Shown here: positions 23,544 to 36,374 of the stretch, in pieces
Layout: the number at the start of each line of letters is the position of its first letter
How positions within the stretch are numbered: position 1 is the stretch's first letter
Assembly: GCF_002878395.1 (NCBI RefSeq)
Contig: NC_061121.1
Location: forward strand, 130,359,946-130,423,945
Direction of reading: 5' to 3'
Source: Capsicum annuum
Lineage: Eukaryota; Streptophyta; Magnoliopsida; Solanales; Solanaceae
DNA: 64,000 bases
Position numbers and translations under genes: made by a program
Notes under the pieces: generated by a model
Seen by the model: only the letters and a program-made list of their open reading frames with translations
The model's database searches: none
Told to the model about the DNA's origin: nothing

Positions 23544-24302
23544 CTACACCTGGAACACACAGACGACCCTGACAATGCAGAACACCAACTCCCCCTGGGA
23601 GAAAACCTCAACCTTCTGATCCTTGACTGACTCTTTCAACTTGACTAGACTGGGATCTCTATCTTGCTTTTGTTTCACCTTAGAAACCAGAGATAATTCC
23701 GAGCTACTCTGAACCCATACATCACCCTCCTTTGTATCGACTAAGTGAACACCTAGTCTAGCAAGCTGATGGACTTCCTGAGCTAACTTCTTCTTATTGT
23801 CCTTAACATGAGCAACACTACCCATAGACAATCTACTGAGAGTGTCAGCCACTACGTTGGCCTTTCCTGGATGATAAATGACACTCATATAGTAATCTTT
23901 CAAGAGGTCTAACCACCTTCTCTGGAAAAGGTTAAGATCTTTCTGAGAGAATATGTACTGAAGGCTCTTATGGTCTGTGAACACATCTACATAAACACTG
24001 TATAGATAATGCCTCCAAATATTTAAGGTAAATATTACGGCTGCTAACTCAAGATGATGAGTCGAATAATTCTTCTCATGGGGTTTAAGTTGTCTGGAGG
24101 CGTAGTCTATGACGTTACCATGCTGCATGAGGACACAACCCAAACCTACTCTGGATGCATCACAATATACTACAAACCCATCTGAACCATCTGGAAGAGC
24201 TAGGACTGGAGTTGAGGTGAGTAGAGTCTTCAGCTCCTGAAAACTCCTCTCGCAAGGATCTGACCACTGAAACTTGACCTTCTTTTGAGTCAATCTGGAC
24301 AT
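23544..24302 (-). pseudogene. RNase H and connection domain of Ty3/gypsy pol
   Basis: This is the longest intact frame in the element, 252 residues. It begins in the RT connection ([20 protein letters not shown]). RNase H follows with D48 in VYCDAS, E85 in HHLELAAV and D110 in [11 protein letters not shown], then the [15 protein letters not shown] block. The enzyme removes RNA from the RNA-DNA hybrid during reverse transcription. After about residue 200 it reads through the linker toward the integrase, where the last dozen residues become out-of-family. The catalytic residues look preserved although the polyprotein is broken on both sides. Confidence 0.92.
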
Positions 24303-24323
24303 AAGGGATGTAATAGAAGAAAA

Positions 24324-25160
24324 TCACTCAACAAACCAGCTGTAATAGCCAGTCAAACCTAAGAAACTCCTGATATCTAATGGAGATACAAAGCGAGGCC
24401 AGTTTCTTACCGCTTCGATCTTTTGAGGATCAACCCTAATGCCATAACCGAAAATGATATGACCAAGGAATGCTACTGATCTTAGCCAAAACTCGCACTT
24501 ACTGAATTTGGCGAGCAACTGATGATCTTTAAGAGTCTGAAGTACAATTCTGAGATGGTCTGCATGATCACGCTCACTGCGGAAATAGACCAGAATATCA
24601 TCTATGAAGACCATGATGAACATGTCCAAGTATTACTTGAACAGCTAGTTCATCAAGTCCATGAAAGTTATTGAGGCATTAGTAAGACCAAAGGACATGA
24701 CTAGGAATTCGAAGTGACCATACTAAGTTCGGAAAATTGTTTTTGGAATGTCACATTCCCTGACTCTGAGCTGATGATAGCCTTATCTGAGGTCTATCTT
24801 AGAGAAATAACTGGCACCCTAAATTTGGTCAAACAAGTCATCAACACGGGGAAGTGGATACTTGTTCTTAACCGTGACTTTATTAAGCTAACGATAATCA
24901 ATGCAAATTCTGAAAGAATCATCTTTCTTGTGGACGAATAAGACTGGTGCATCCAACGGGGACATGCTGGGCCTGATGAACCCCTTATCTAAGAGATCCT
25001 TCAACTGTTCTTTCAATTTTCTGAGTTCCGCTGGTGCCATTCTGTATGGCGGAATAGATACAGGCTGAGTATCTGGAAGAAAATCAATGCCGAAGTCTAT
25101 TTCCCTTTCAAAAGGAATTCCAGGAAAATCTTTGGGAAAGACATCTAAATATTCATTCAC
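24324..25160 (-). pseudogene. Reverse transcriptase
   Basis: Two readable frames flank a decayed middle. The first (25160-24888) holds the linker [20 protein letters not shown] and the RT N-terminus [20 protein letters not shown] to FRICIDYR. The second (24629-24324) holds the active site VFIDDILVY, with Asp-Asp at residues 10-11, and the FLGHII and [11 protein letters not shown] motifs. The part between is present but interrupted. The sequence style is that of plant chromoviruses. Confidence 0.92.
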
Positions 25161-25169
25161 AACTGGGAT

Positions 25170-25661
25170 TTAGTCAAGACTGGGAGTTTCAGAACTAGTG
25201 TCATTAACTCGAACAAGATGATACATATATCCTTTATACATCATTTTCCTTGCCCGAAGGTAGGAAACAAGATGACCTCTGAACGCTAAAGTACTACCCC
25301 TCCACTCTAGGACGGGTTTATTCAGAAGTCGGAAATGGACTATTTTGTTTCTACAGTCGACTGTGGCATAGCAGGAGTGAAGCCAATCCATGTCAAGAAT
25401 GACATCAAAATCAGTCATCTCTAATTCGACTAAGTCTGCTGAAGTGACTTTCTAAAATATCATAACCGAACAGTTTCTGTATACCCGTTGGGGTATGATG
25501 GTTTTACCCACTGGGGTAGAGACTGAAAGGAACTTTGCTAGAATTTTGGAACTGATTCCGAAATCACCTGCTATATAAGGAGTAACAAAAGATAAAGAAA
25601 CACCTAGACCTAGCAAAGCGTAAACATGTAAGTGAAAGATCTGTAACATACCAGTAACCAC
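25170..25661 (-). pseudogene. Retropepsin-type aspartic protease
   Basis: The readable N-part contains VYALLGLGVSLSFVTP. The family normally has D-S/T/P-G at this place, and here residue 18 is Gly where the catalytic Asp should be. The second frame has the C-terminal MTDFDVILDMDWLHS motif and the KIVHFRL strand typical of the end of the domain. It would cleave Gag-Pol, but this copy has lost its catalytic residue as well as its frame. Confidence 0.85.
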
Positions 25662-25840
25662 ATCAAGAGAATTTTCCTGATTCTATCGGGACTGGAGAGC
25701 ATAAAGTCTGTTTGGGCGTTGCCCACTAGTAGCACTGGAAGTGGCACCTTACTGATTTGGGCGACTAGACTGAGCTGAGGAATGGTTCTGCTGACCCTGA
25801 TAACCTGATTAGGGATAATCTTTGACTCTATGGCCTGCTT

Positions 25841-26836
25841 GCCACATCCGAAACAGACATCTCTTCCAGCTCTGCAAACACACTTGTGGTTCTTACCACA
25901 AGTCTGGCAACGGGGATTAGTTCGGGCATTGCTGACACGACCCTAAGACTTAGAGTCTGGAGCCCTATCTCTATTACTATCCCTGAACTTAGGAGATGGA
26001 GCACTAGCCAAAAAAGAGAGCTAGAATTGATAATTTAGGATAAAACTGAGAACGATTTTCTCCTTCTGATTTGGGCTGAGAAAAGTTAAAACTACCCTTC
26101 CTTGTTCTCTTATTCTGCTTCTCCGTCATCTTAATCTTTTGCTCCTCTATCTGCTGAGCATGAGTCATAAGCCTGGCTAAAGTCATGTCACTATTCAACA
26201 TCGCAGACCTACACACGTTGACAACACTATCATTCACCCTAGAAACAAACTTACTCATCTTGGTCTTGCCGTCTAAAACCACATGAGGGGCATATCTGGC
26301 TAATTGAGTAAACTTAAGAGAATACTCTTTCCCGTCATGTTGCCCTGCCTGAGGTTGATGAATTCTAACACCTTAGCTTCTCTCAGCTCTAGGGGAAAGA
26401 ACCTCTCTAAGAAGGTAGTTACAAACTTCTCCCACTCTAAGGTCCTGCATCAACTGACCTTTCTGACTTCCACTGCTTGTACAAAGTGTGGGCAACATCC
26501 TACAACTGATATGCAGCTAGCTCAGCACTCGCACTAGGGGTAACCCCCATGATGTTTGTAACCTTCTGAACCTGATCGATGAATTCCTAAGGGTCTTCAT
26601 CTGACTTAAACCTAAGAAATGATGGAGGATTCATTCGAATGAAGTCCCAAATCCTTGCTGCAACTAAATTTGCCACTGTTTTAGCCGAAACGATAGCTGG
26701 TCATTTATTCTGAGCAGCAACTGATTGAGCAAGAGTAGTGAATACAGCTCTAAACTATGCATGAGAAACATGTTTGCCCAAAGGATCTTCAGGCTGAGGG
26801 GCCGGCTGATTCCCGTTTCTTCTTTTAGGAGGTACA
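25841..26836 (-). pseudogene. Gag with zinc knuckle (Tekay-type)
   Basis: In one interrupted frame the minus strand reads PPKRRNGNQPAPQPEDPLGK, then FRAVFTTLAQSV, ARIWDFIRMNPPSFLRF and FIDQVQKVTNIMGVT, a capsid-type N-terminal half. A second frame (26282-26004) gives FVSRVNDSVVNVCRSAMLNS and a basic linker. A zinc knuckle at 25841-25909 has CQTCGKNHKCVC and CFGCGK. The start codon is mutated: N-V-P-P stands where relatives have M-P-P. The gag at 55414-56061 on the plus strand is a clear relative. Confidence 0.85.
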
Positions 26837-27078
26837 TTCTGTAGAAGAAAGGGAGAAATGAATTAGACTAGGAGATTAGCTTAAGATTATGCTCACTGCA
26901 TAACATAAATACTGAAAGAAGGAAAACTGTTCCTAAGATATCTTATAGCCTCCTTCACATAAATATGGCGCACAACACACCACATTTATGTAGCGCATAA
27001 ATATGGCAGGTAACACACCCATGTGCAAGACTCTACTAGATACGGCTTTCAGACTTCCTAGGACACTATTGAACTTAA

Positions 27079-27090
27079 GCTCTGATACCA
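27079..27090 (-). other. Primer-binding site (initiator Met tRNA)
   Basis: The minus strand reads TGGTATCAGAGC, the standard plant initiator-tRNA-Met complement, separated from the LTR end by AACT. Confidence 0.9.
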
Positions 27091-27094
27091 AGTT

Positions 27095-29695
27095 TGTAAC
27101 GCTGCAAATTTGATACTCGAAATGCTACACGGTACTCAAGACCCCGAAGTACCACAAGCTAACCCATAACTGATATCTGTACCTAAACACTGTATAATAT
27201 ACTGTGTAAATTCAGAATACAAGGTTGTAAGGTCGTAAGGTTCAAAACTGAGACATAATATCTAATAAAATATAACATCTGTATGGTGTATGAAATACCT
27301 AAAACAAACTAACAAATTAACTGAACATGATAGTCTAAAAAACCTCTAGCTGTCTGAATAAGGAGTTGATGGGACATGTATCCAACTAACTCCAACTACT
27401 AAAATAAACTAAGTACTAAAATGATAAGATAATGCTCATGACCGCGAAGGATGAGGACTCACAGCTGACTCTGACTGCTGAGTACTGGAATATTACTGAT
27501 GCTCTGGAGATCGTGCTTCTGAACCTATGGTATAAAACACCATAGCACAAATGCTTCAGTACGATTAAATGTACTGGTATGCATGTGAGGTAGGCTGAAT
27601 GTAAAGGGTTCACTTGCATGAACTATACTAACTGATTGAACAACATGAACGTGATAATACATGCGTGAATACATAATAACTATAACTGAGTTCGTGATAA
27701 CATCATTACTGAATCTAAGTATTGATAACATGAGATACTGAAATAACTAATACTGAGTGACTGTATCTGACAGTCTAGTTTCTGATGGAACTAGCTATGT
27801 TCCATTTTGTTCTGAAGTGACTGCATCTGACAGTCCTGAATTCTGTAGAACTATCTAAGTTCTATTACTTAAACTGAATAACTGTATCTGATCTGTAACT
27901 GAAACTGTGGGAAGTAGTCATCTAACCAACATGCCCTAAATAACACAAAATAGTTGTGATGCGGTCCAATTTGTAACCCAATTAGAAGGGTGCCAATACC
28001 GCGCCACTAATAAGGATAAGCTGTGGGTGACCTTTATCTTACACTGTCCCCAAAAGATAACGGTGCAACCATCATCTAACAGTGTTGATGTCTCAACCTA
28101 TGCTGGCTACATAGTTCTGGAATACAAGGAAGACTTCTAAGAATCACACCCTCATCTGACAGTGTGTGTTCCCATCTTTGGGTTCACTCCGTGATAATTC
28201 CTACTCCCATCTAAATATACACTGAACATGGATTACTAAACTGAACTACACCGAATTTAACTGAGTTTTCGTTGACTAATGGAATATACCAAGATTACTG
28301 TATTACTGAGCTTTCCTGAGTCACATAACTGACTGAGTTCTATGGATCATGCCTTGACTGAGGATGTCGAGAAAACATGACACTAACTCTAGGCACACAA
28401 CTATATTTTTTCGGTACAAGTACCCCCAAGACTTGATGGGAAGAAACTGACAAAGTATGACTTTCTTGAATATATGACCAACATCACAATCCATAATACA
28501 ATAAGTTGGAGATTTCATGAAGTACAACTTTAACAGCACCACAATGGCTACACATATATCCATACTTTATTGACTAAGACATTTCATCAAATATTTGACG
28601 TGCATAAACTTGTACATGAATGGAGATTTCATATTATTATACTAGTATGACACTTTTCCTTCACATAGGTATTTAGTCAAACACATGGGGAGCATGTTTT
28701 GGTTATACCATCATCAACACATCTAATAATCATGGATACACCAATCAATTTGTAAATTGAATTGGTTTTATCATGATTATTATGGAAATCTTCATATACT
28801 AGGGTCAATCATTTGTATATGTAATTTAAAACATGAATCAAAACCCCACAACATCATGAACATGAATTTTAATTTTATTTAAATCATGAACTTCATAAAT
28901 ACACAAATCTTGTATTTTGAAAAGAGATTCTTGAGCTTCATGGGTGAAAGGGACCCATGAATCAACACATGGCATACCTTGATACTTGATTTGGGAAGAT
29001 TGATGGAATAATCCTTGAGATTTGGATCTTGAATTGGAAACGCCTCTTCTTGTTCTTGAGAGAATTTGAGAGAAAAGAATGTATTATGGTGAAATGAAGG
29101 CTGAATTCAGTGTTTATAGAGAATTAGGGTGAAAGGAAAATACCAAAATACCCCTCCAAAACCGTTTGGAAAATATTGAATTCTACGGCTGACGACATTG
29201 GGCTGATGTCGTCACATATGTGATAAGCCGTCAGCTCATGTTGCCACTTGATGCTGGAATTTATGAATTTCTGCCTAGGGCTGATGACATTAGCTGATAA
29301 GTCGTCAGATATATGATAAGCCGTCAGCTCATGTCGTCACTTGGTTGCCAGGCTAACATGCTGGAGTAATATGGGTATAACATTTTGCTCCAATATCGAA
29401 TTTGGGCGAAATTGATATCGTTGGAAAGCTAATTCAATTATATATCTGTTGGTGGGTTATAAGATAAGAAATTTGTAATATAACTAGAGATATGCTCATT
29501 TGAAGTTTACTATACCAATATCCTTCCCAAGAATTCAATCGGTAAGGAATGTTTTGATTCGTCTAATAGCTAAGAAACATTTGAGACCTTAATTGACATC
29601 AAACTTGATCATGAAACTACCAAAGAACCATGATGTACTATGAATAAGCTTGAAATATGGCGCTAATACTGATTTGCATTTTTTGGGGTATTACA
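27095..29695 (-). mobile_element. 5' LTR of the Tekay-type element
   Basis: The minus-strand start TGTAATACCCCAAAAAATG is at 29695 and the end (GCGTTACA) at 27095, directly before the primer-binding site. The iterated block is at 29184-29345. A TATA-like CTATAAACAC lies near 29,110-29,119, followed by a leader and ATCAAGGTATG near 28,980. The CTTTC-loop stem-loop is at 28937-28961. Hairpins with an ATCTG loop are at 27759-27775, 27819-27835 and 27847-27863; the last is AGAACT/AGTTCT, perfect. Confidence 0.88.
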
Positions 29696-30467
29696 TGACA
29701 AAAAGGATAAGTAGACTAAAACCCCTCTTACATAGACTCCATCATCTCTTGGCGAATAGAAGGGCGACCTCGCCACTATTTGGGGTACTCAAAGTTGTTC
29801 TATTTTCCTCCACTAAGTTTGGTTCCCTTAAGCTCCATTGATATACCAGACTCATCCCAAGAATATTTAAAGCTCTTAAAGGATCTATATAAGGAGAAGA
29901 CGAAGGTGCTCTTGGGATTGCATTCTTATTATGATGTGGAAGCTATATAGGTCATGTTCAAGTATGCAGCCCCAATGAGAAGTTGTCAAAGCTGAAGATG
30001 ATGGACACAAAGGAGTTTATTTCTTTACTGGGTTTGAGTTGAAGGGTTGAAGAAATACCTCGAGCCTTAGAGATAATGAGGCTACAAGCAAGTTCCCCTT
30101 TCCCTAGTTTGTTACATTTTTTGTTTTTAGGTTCCGCCATTTGGGGCATGTAACAAACAATATCTTTTCTTTTCTTTCCATACTTTTAGGACATCTAAAA
30201 CTATTGAACCATTACAAAATAATATATTAGCTTACTATTTATGCCAGGTATCTATTACTATCCTTAAATATTGCAAATAATAAGTTACTTTTGTGACACA
30301 TAAGAAATCATAAAATAAGGGAAGCCCTTGTAGCTTACTACCTAAGCATCATTATAGCAACGATTTCATCACTACAGTGACAAAAGTACTATTTTAGTGG
30401 TACCACAGAAATAGTAATAAGTTGTTGTGGTGATGTCACTACTATTGTAAATCCATTTTTGCAGCGA
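29696..30467 (+). other. Right half of the interrupted target, no clear gene
   Basis: This resumes the sequence broken at 19423. Interrupted plus-strand frames such as RVEEIPRALEIMRLQASSPF are visible, but I cannot assign a domain. From about 30,340 to 30,467 there are short mirrored words (CTACAGTGACAAAAG, GTGATGTCACTAC) that may be the end of a small repeat. Nothing else is supported. Confidence 0.3.
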
Positions 30468-31761
30468 CTGAAACACCCTAAACCTTGGCCCTTGCAAAAA
30501 TTCATGGGTTTTGGACATTCTATCCATGGTATGACTCAAGGGTACCAATCGTATCCTAAGATATGGTTTGGGATGCCTATATCATATGTTAGGCGGTGTG
30601 TTTTGGGTTGGGTTCTACCAAAGGTATGACTCAATAGAATACTAGTTGTATGGAAGAATACGAGGTGTATGATACCAAGTCGTATGAAGCTTGTGGACTG
30701 GTCTAGTTGAATCTATCCAAGTCTCCAAGATATGGTTTGTGGGTACTTTTCGTACCCTAAGATACGACTTAGACCTAGGTGGTCTTATAATGGTAAATAT
30801 AGGGGAACATGGTTGGGTCTAGGGTACGAGTTAGGGTACCACTCGTATCCTAAGATACGACTTAGAGGGTTAGGTCGTACCCTCCTGGGACTTAGTTTTA
30901 AGCTTTTAAGCTGAGGGTAGTCCGGATATTTCCCACATCAAACCTTATGTACCCACGTTATATAATCCTTGGTGGCCTCTCATAACATACTTTGAAGAAC
31001 AAAAACACTTCAAAATACTCTCTCAAACTCACTCTTGAATATTGGAGGCTAGGGTTTCTACAAGTGTTCTTCAAAAGGAATCAAGAGTCAAGTTTCTCTC
31101 TAGAATCTTCTTGTATAAAACATATACTTCTTCCCCCATTATTAGTTCCAAATAAAGTCATGATTTAATGTGTTTTAAACATTGACTTAGTAATCATAAA
31201 TGGTGGTTTTGAAAACATATGTTGAGGGTTTTGATGTATATTTTTGAATGTTGGTTTAAATTGTGTTTTCACATATTTTTGGTGATGGTTTACACATGTG
31301 GGTGCTTGTTGGTTGTGGTTTAACAAATGGGTCATGGGTAAAACTTATTTTGATGGTTTATGCTTGGGTTTTGGTCTTGGATATGATATGCCCTAAACAT
31401 GTTTGAAAAAATGTCTAAGAGAATGTTTTTACTCTGTTGAACTTTCATTGGGACTATAGCACGGTACGGTTTGGAAAAGGAACCCTAAATGGATTATGAT
31501 GGTTTTGCATTGGTATAAATGTTTTAAATTGTATAAATGGTTTAAATAGTTTGGAATGATTTATAAATAGTTTGAATGGTAAGAATGGTTTGGAAAGGTT
31601 AAATAGTTAAACCATGGCGGTTATGAAATCTAATTGAATGAAAACCTAGTGGGGTACATAGGAATCCCCAAGAGGATGAAATAATGAAATTGAATGTTGA
31701 ATGTCTTGTGGGGTAGGAGGGAATCCTCCAAGCAAAGCTTAATAATGAAATACTTGTCAGG
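30468..31761 (+). mobile_element. Ty3-type LTR fragment, family C, cut by the Tat/Ogre element
   Basis: It begins TGAAACACCCTAAACCTTGG, a diverged but typical LTR start of the TGTAACACCCC group. An iterated block and then a TATA-like TTATATAA at 30958-30965 are followed by leader-like sequence with AGGGTTTC. The LTR stops where the next LTR begins (TGTCGCACC at 31762). Its remaining part is not found after 52,383. Confidence 0.55.
30520..30900. repeat. Iterated palindromic block upstream of the family C LTR promoter
   Basis: Words TACGACTTA, TCGTATCCTAAGATACGA, GGTACCACTCG and AAGTCGTATG recur in both orientations over 380 bp, ending about 60 bp before the TATA-like site. TCGTATCCTAAGATACGA is itself an inverted repeat (TCGTATC/GATACGA). 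The LTR at 61300 uses the same GTCGTA/TACGAC words although its flanks differ. Confidence 0.6.
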
Positions 31762-34700
31762 TGTCGCACCATATTTCGAACCGATCGAAACAGCACACAA
31801 CGTATGGTGACGTGTGTCGTGACTCTCGAGTTTTAAAAATAATTTTTTTCGAATCGCCACCTAACTTTTTAGGAAAATTAGGAAAAAAACCTTTTTTTTT
31901 TCTGTAAAACTCTATTTTGGTCTGTTGAAAATATTTTGAAATTCTGAATAAGGGTTTTGATTACTCGAGGAAAAGGTGTTACGCACCCTTCAGAGCTTAT
32001 CCGAAGATAGTCCTTAAACTCAATTTAGGAAAATGTTTGAAAGATATTAGTTTCGTTATTTTCCAGATTGAAGGTGATAATGGCATAGACTACTTATTAA
32101 ATTTAAGCCATAATTACACAAGGTATATATGCCCGCGATAAACAAAATGTAACATATAGCTTTTACAAAGTGTATGGATCAAAAACACGAGAATTTAATA
32201 GTAATAATTTTTTTAATGACAAATACATGTGTTGAAATATATAGGAATATTTAGGATACTTGTAAAAATATGTAGGTTTAATGTTATGTTTAGATTGGGA
32301 AATATCTGTGTAAATGTGCTTGTCATGAGATAAAATGTATAAAAGATGTGAAATATGCTACAATATCAATCAGAAAGTAAAGTAGATTAGTGTGTATTTT
32401 ACGATGCTATACTAACACTGGTTTATTTATACGAATTTAGAAGTAGTAGCTAAAGGCAAATGAGTTGAATAAGATAAGCATATATAAATATGGCATAGAA
32501 ATAAAGTGTATAATTATAATAGTCCCAAAAATAGACAGATAAGTGAATAATCATAAAATACCTTGTACATGGTAACGCATATGCATATATACCTTGTGTT
32601 TTAGAGGATTTTAAAATCAGAGAGAACTCGAGATAATATTAAGAAGTATGAAAATGTGTCAAATATCTTAACGGTATTAAAATTAAACTAAATCACATCT
32701 TTTGGTGGGTGAGTTATTTATAAGATCGAAAATGGCTTGACTAGTTAGCATCGTTAGTTATTTACTTGAAAGTTCCAGTTAATAGGAGTTAAGCAAAGTG
32801 CCAGTTAATAAGAGTTAAGAAACTAAATAATATTTTGAAAGAAAGTTGGAGTTAGTTATTTTGAACAAAGTTTTTTAAAAAAACTTCGCCAATAGGCTTA
32901 TGCTTAGGACATAATAATTGCTCTTTTATTTTAAAAGGAATTATTGGTTTGCCCTTTCATTTTTTTTTTAAAAAGAAAACTACTGGTTCATGAAAGTAAA
33001 ATGAATGATTGAATAATATGTGTTACTATATCTAGTAACGTTAAATGGACGAAAGATTTTCGGAGGAAACTAATTCAACATAGTTTGAAGCTAAACAAAC
33101 TAAACCAGTTAAGAGTTAATCCAAATTCAATCACACCACACAAAATACATATTCAAATAAACATGAGGTTAGTAAGATAGTATCAATATCATAAGAGAAT
33201 GTAAAAAAAAAAGTAGAAGGTACGCTAAGTTCTTTCGAAAGAATTGACTCCTAATGATGTAGCATCCGAACATTGATGACTCTATAGGTGTTGACCCAAT
33301 AATGTGGGTCGAATTGAGTTCCATTGCGGAACTCCAACTCCCAAATTTACATGAGAAAAAAAAATGAAAATAAAGATTAGACACTTATGAAATAACAAAT
33401 GTACGTGAGAATACAAGCTGGGGAACAAATACCAAACATGAACGCAAAAGATCAACTAAAACACAACTTTAATAGGAAAGGGCTCACAATCATCTCGATA
33501 ATTGTCCGTGCAGCCATGAAAGCTCAAAATCACTTTATACCACTCATACTTACATCAATGGTACTGGCAAATGCACACTTAAATGTAAGAGATTCTCATT
33601 GTTAAATTTACGGACAGTGACGTTCATTATAAAAAAAATGAGCCTACGTAATGACCCGTGATGACTTCATTTGTTGTTACTCCATTCTTAAAGTTAGCCA
33701 ACCCTAAAATGCTAAGAAAAAATTTGGCCACCAAAATCAAATATTCCAAGTGATAACCAAGGCTTTTCCGTTACTGTTAGCACAAACCAGATTAAGGTAA
33801 CAATTTTTAAGCCTAGATGGACAGATACTCATATGCAGATCCAAGCAAACGTATTAACCAAGGGAGACAGCCACACTGAGCAAAATAAAGATTTACACAC
33901 ATATTTAAGGAATTGAAATAAGCAAAAGAGAAAATAACCAAACAAAACATGGACGGGTATACATGATAGACTCAACACAGCTTCCCACTTCTTTGCTAAG
34001 CACAGAACTCTTTAAAAATTATTTGAAACTTCAATCGACATGTTGCTACTACTAATAAATGAGACAGACCCCACTATGATCATAACGAAGTTAATCAATA
34101 TATTCCAACTAAACAGATGGCGATGAAGAAATATGCAAAAAAAAATTGAAAGATTAATGGTTCCAAGTTTTGAAATCTTGCAGAATGACAGGAAAAGAGG
34201 CCATTAAATGCGAGGTGTTTTACATATCTCCCACACACTTAGATGCAAAAAGGCATGAGGTTTGAAGAAAATTGTATTTCGGAGTACACTTTCAGAGAGT
34301 AAAACATTTCTGAAATCGAAATAAATCATACACTCACATAGTCGGGACAAATGACAGAGAAAAGATAGAAAGCAAAAATAAAAGGTAAGAGTTTCGCATA
34401 TTCCATGTGCTAAGACCCGTGGCAGCCATGTATTGAGCAAAGGAAATCTGAAAACTGTCCAATTGGGCTCGATTTGTGACGACCAGACAACAGTTTCACT
34501 CAATATACATCAAAATAGAAAAGAAGAAAAAGTTTAAAGCTTCATTCAAGGCAAATAAAACACTTCACCAGGAAAAGGCTTAATAATATGGCTCAACATA
34601 AGACACTATAAATTCAAACATACATCAGGAAACGATAGAATATTCCAGCATGACCAAACCGTGGCAGGAATCACACATCCATTTATTTACAAACAAATCC

Positions 34701-35268
34701 ATTTTTAATAATTTACTAATCAGGAATCACACATCCATTTATTTGGAATCAACAAACAACCATCAAAACTAGCAACCAATCGTTCATAATAAGAAAATGA
34801 GATGAAAGAAGGGAAGTGGATAAAGAATTCATACCTTTCTTCGGGCAGCAAAATGGAGCTTCTCGTCAAGTGTTTTCCAGCGATGGACTCAACACGGGAA
34901 TCTTTTTCTCGCAGAGATTTTTTTCTTTTTTTTAAGCCCTTTCTTGCTGTTCTCCTGCTTGTTCCCCTTCTTCCCTGCTTTTTCCTTGATTTCCACTTTT
35001 TTCCTTCTTCTTTTTTCAGTTTTTAAAGCTTGTTCCCCCAAAGGAATGGCTGAAGCCCTCTTTTTATTGGCATATTTTGGAGTGTTCAAGCTTCTCAAAG
35101 GCTCCCAATTGAACTCAAATTTGAAAATTCAAATTGTTGATGGGACAATCCACAAAACTTGAACAGATACAGTGAAGGGAAAAAGGTTACCTCTTTCAAA
35201 TTGATATTAGAGCAAAGAATCCGGGTGGACAGACCTTATCCTGCTAGGGTATAGAATAAAGAAAAATA

Positions 35269-35276
<8 letters not shown>

Positions 35277-35308
<32 letters not shown>
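35277..35308. repeat. (TA)n microsatellite
   Basis: An uninterrupted TA run of about 16 units lies within the AT-rich part of the 3' LTR. Confidence 0.95.
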
Positions 35309-35310
<2 letters not shown>

Positions 35311-35946
35311 TAAATAATTAAAAATTTGAGACCTTCGAATTATGAATCAATCGACGAACCAGATTAATTTATGCTAGTCCCGTGATTTTGGATTGATTTT
35401 GATTCGTCCAATGTTTTAATCAGATGATCTCTAAAAGATTACCCTTTAAAAAAATATTGATAGTAAAAATAAGATAAAGCAAAATGTATGTATATACGGA
35501 TAAATATATGAAAAGGTTGATTTAAAATGATTATTTTTTATCTGTCCGATCATTTAATCAGACGGATTAAATTTAATGAGAATAGAAAAATAATTAAATA
35601 TAGAAATATATATGTATAAATATAAATTATTTATAAAGTTGAAAATTTTGGATCTTTGGGTTAAAAACACATTGATCGGTATCGTTTGAATAAAAAATGG
35701 AGCAGACATAAAAATTGTACTGAATTCCGAGCTAATTTTCGAGCTCTTGTTTGAAATTTATAAATAAAGTAGGGTTTAAAAAAATTAGAATATTGTTGGC
35801 CTGAATACTCTTTTCTACTAAAATTAAGTTTTATCGATGCTCCCTGCTATCCTCAAATTATTTTTAGTTCAACGTATATAAATTACAGGCATAACCAGTA
35901 TAAGTGTCTGATTTAAATATCTCTTTATTTATTTATTTAATATTAA

Positions 35947-35948
35947 CA

Positions 35949-35982
<34 letters not shown>
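35947..35982. repeat. (AT)n(GT)n compound microsatellite
   Basis: A short AT run passes into about ten GT units. Another AT run lies at 36060-36080. Confidence 0.95.
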
Positions 35983-36360
35983 AAAAAAATAAATATAATA
36001 AAGTATATGTAAAAAATAATAGTAACATATAAAATATTTATTTTATATAACAAAAATATGCATATATATATATATATATGGTCACAATATCTCCCTAAAA
36101 GAAATAAATAAGTGCGAATGCGATTACCAAAAGATATTTTTTATTTTATTTGTTAAAATGTTTAATTATATTTGATTAAAATATTTTATATTATGATAAA
36201 AATAAATAAATAAATTTCCTTTTATTTAAAAATTTATAGAAATAGAGATAAAAATGCGAATCTTATGTCTTATTTAATTTTTTTTTGAAAATTATTTAGG
36301 GCCAAGAACATCGATAAAATTAATTAGAGGAAAAGGGCAAGCCAAAATTAGGTGTTAATA

Positions 36361-36374
36361 GTTGCCCCTGAGTG
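36361..36374 (-). other. Polypurine tract of the Tat/Ogre element
   Basis: The minus strand reads CACTCAGGGGCAAC just before the LTR start, the usual position and G-rich sequence in this lineage. Confidence 0.6.

Larger units (their letters stand above)
19424..29695 (-). mobile_element. Complete but inactive Ty3 chromovirus of Tekay/Del type, 10.3 kb
   Basis: The element has two LTRs (2566 and 2601 bp), a tRNA-Met-type primer-binding site, gag, protease, RT, RNase H, integrase and chromodomain in Ty3 order, and a polypurine tract, all on the minus strand. Flanking pentamers GGACA and TGACA agree at four of five positions. The LTRs differ at roughly one position in eight over the first 115 bp by eye, so the insertion is old. 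Stops and frameshifts break every gene. The chromodomain after the integrase and the RT sequence style place it with chromoviruses, most like Tekay/Del, a group known to accumulate in heterochromatin. Confidence 0.9.
31762..36360 (-). mobile_element. 3' LTR of the Tat/Ogre element, about 4.6 kb
   Basis: Its minus-strand start is near 36360 (TATTAACACCTAATTTTGGC, with TA replacing TG). Its end is at 31762 (GGTGCGACA). The bases 31918-34232 align with 47877-52383 minus the LINE. The outer 2.1 kb (34233-36360) has no partner in the window. A TATA-like AATAAAAAGAG on the minus strand near 35,060 and AAAGGTATGAATTC near 34,832 suggest a promoter and a splice donor. The first half of the LTR is extremely AT-rich and holds two microsatellites. 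Confidence 0.8.

Noticed and set aside
34802..35162. Plus-strand open frames with hydrophobic and Phe-rich tails, a possible membrane protein
   Set aside because: They lie antisense in the leader-like pyrimidine/purine-rich part of the 3' LTR. The composition (runs of T) explains the hydrophobic residues.
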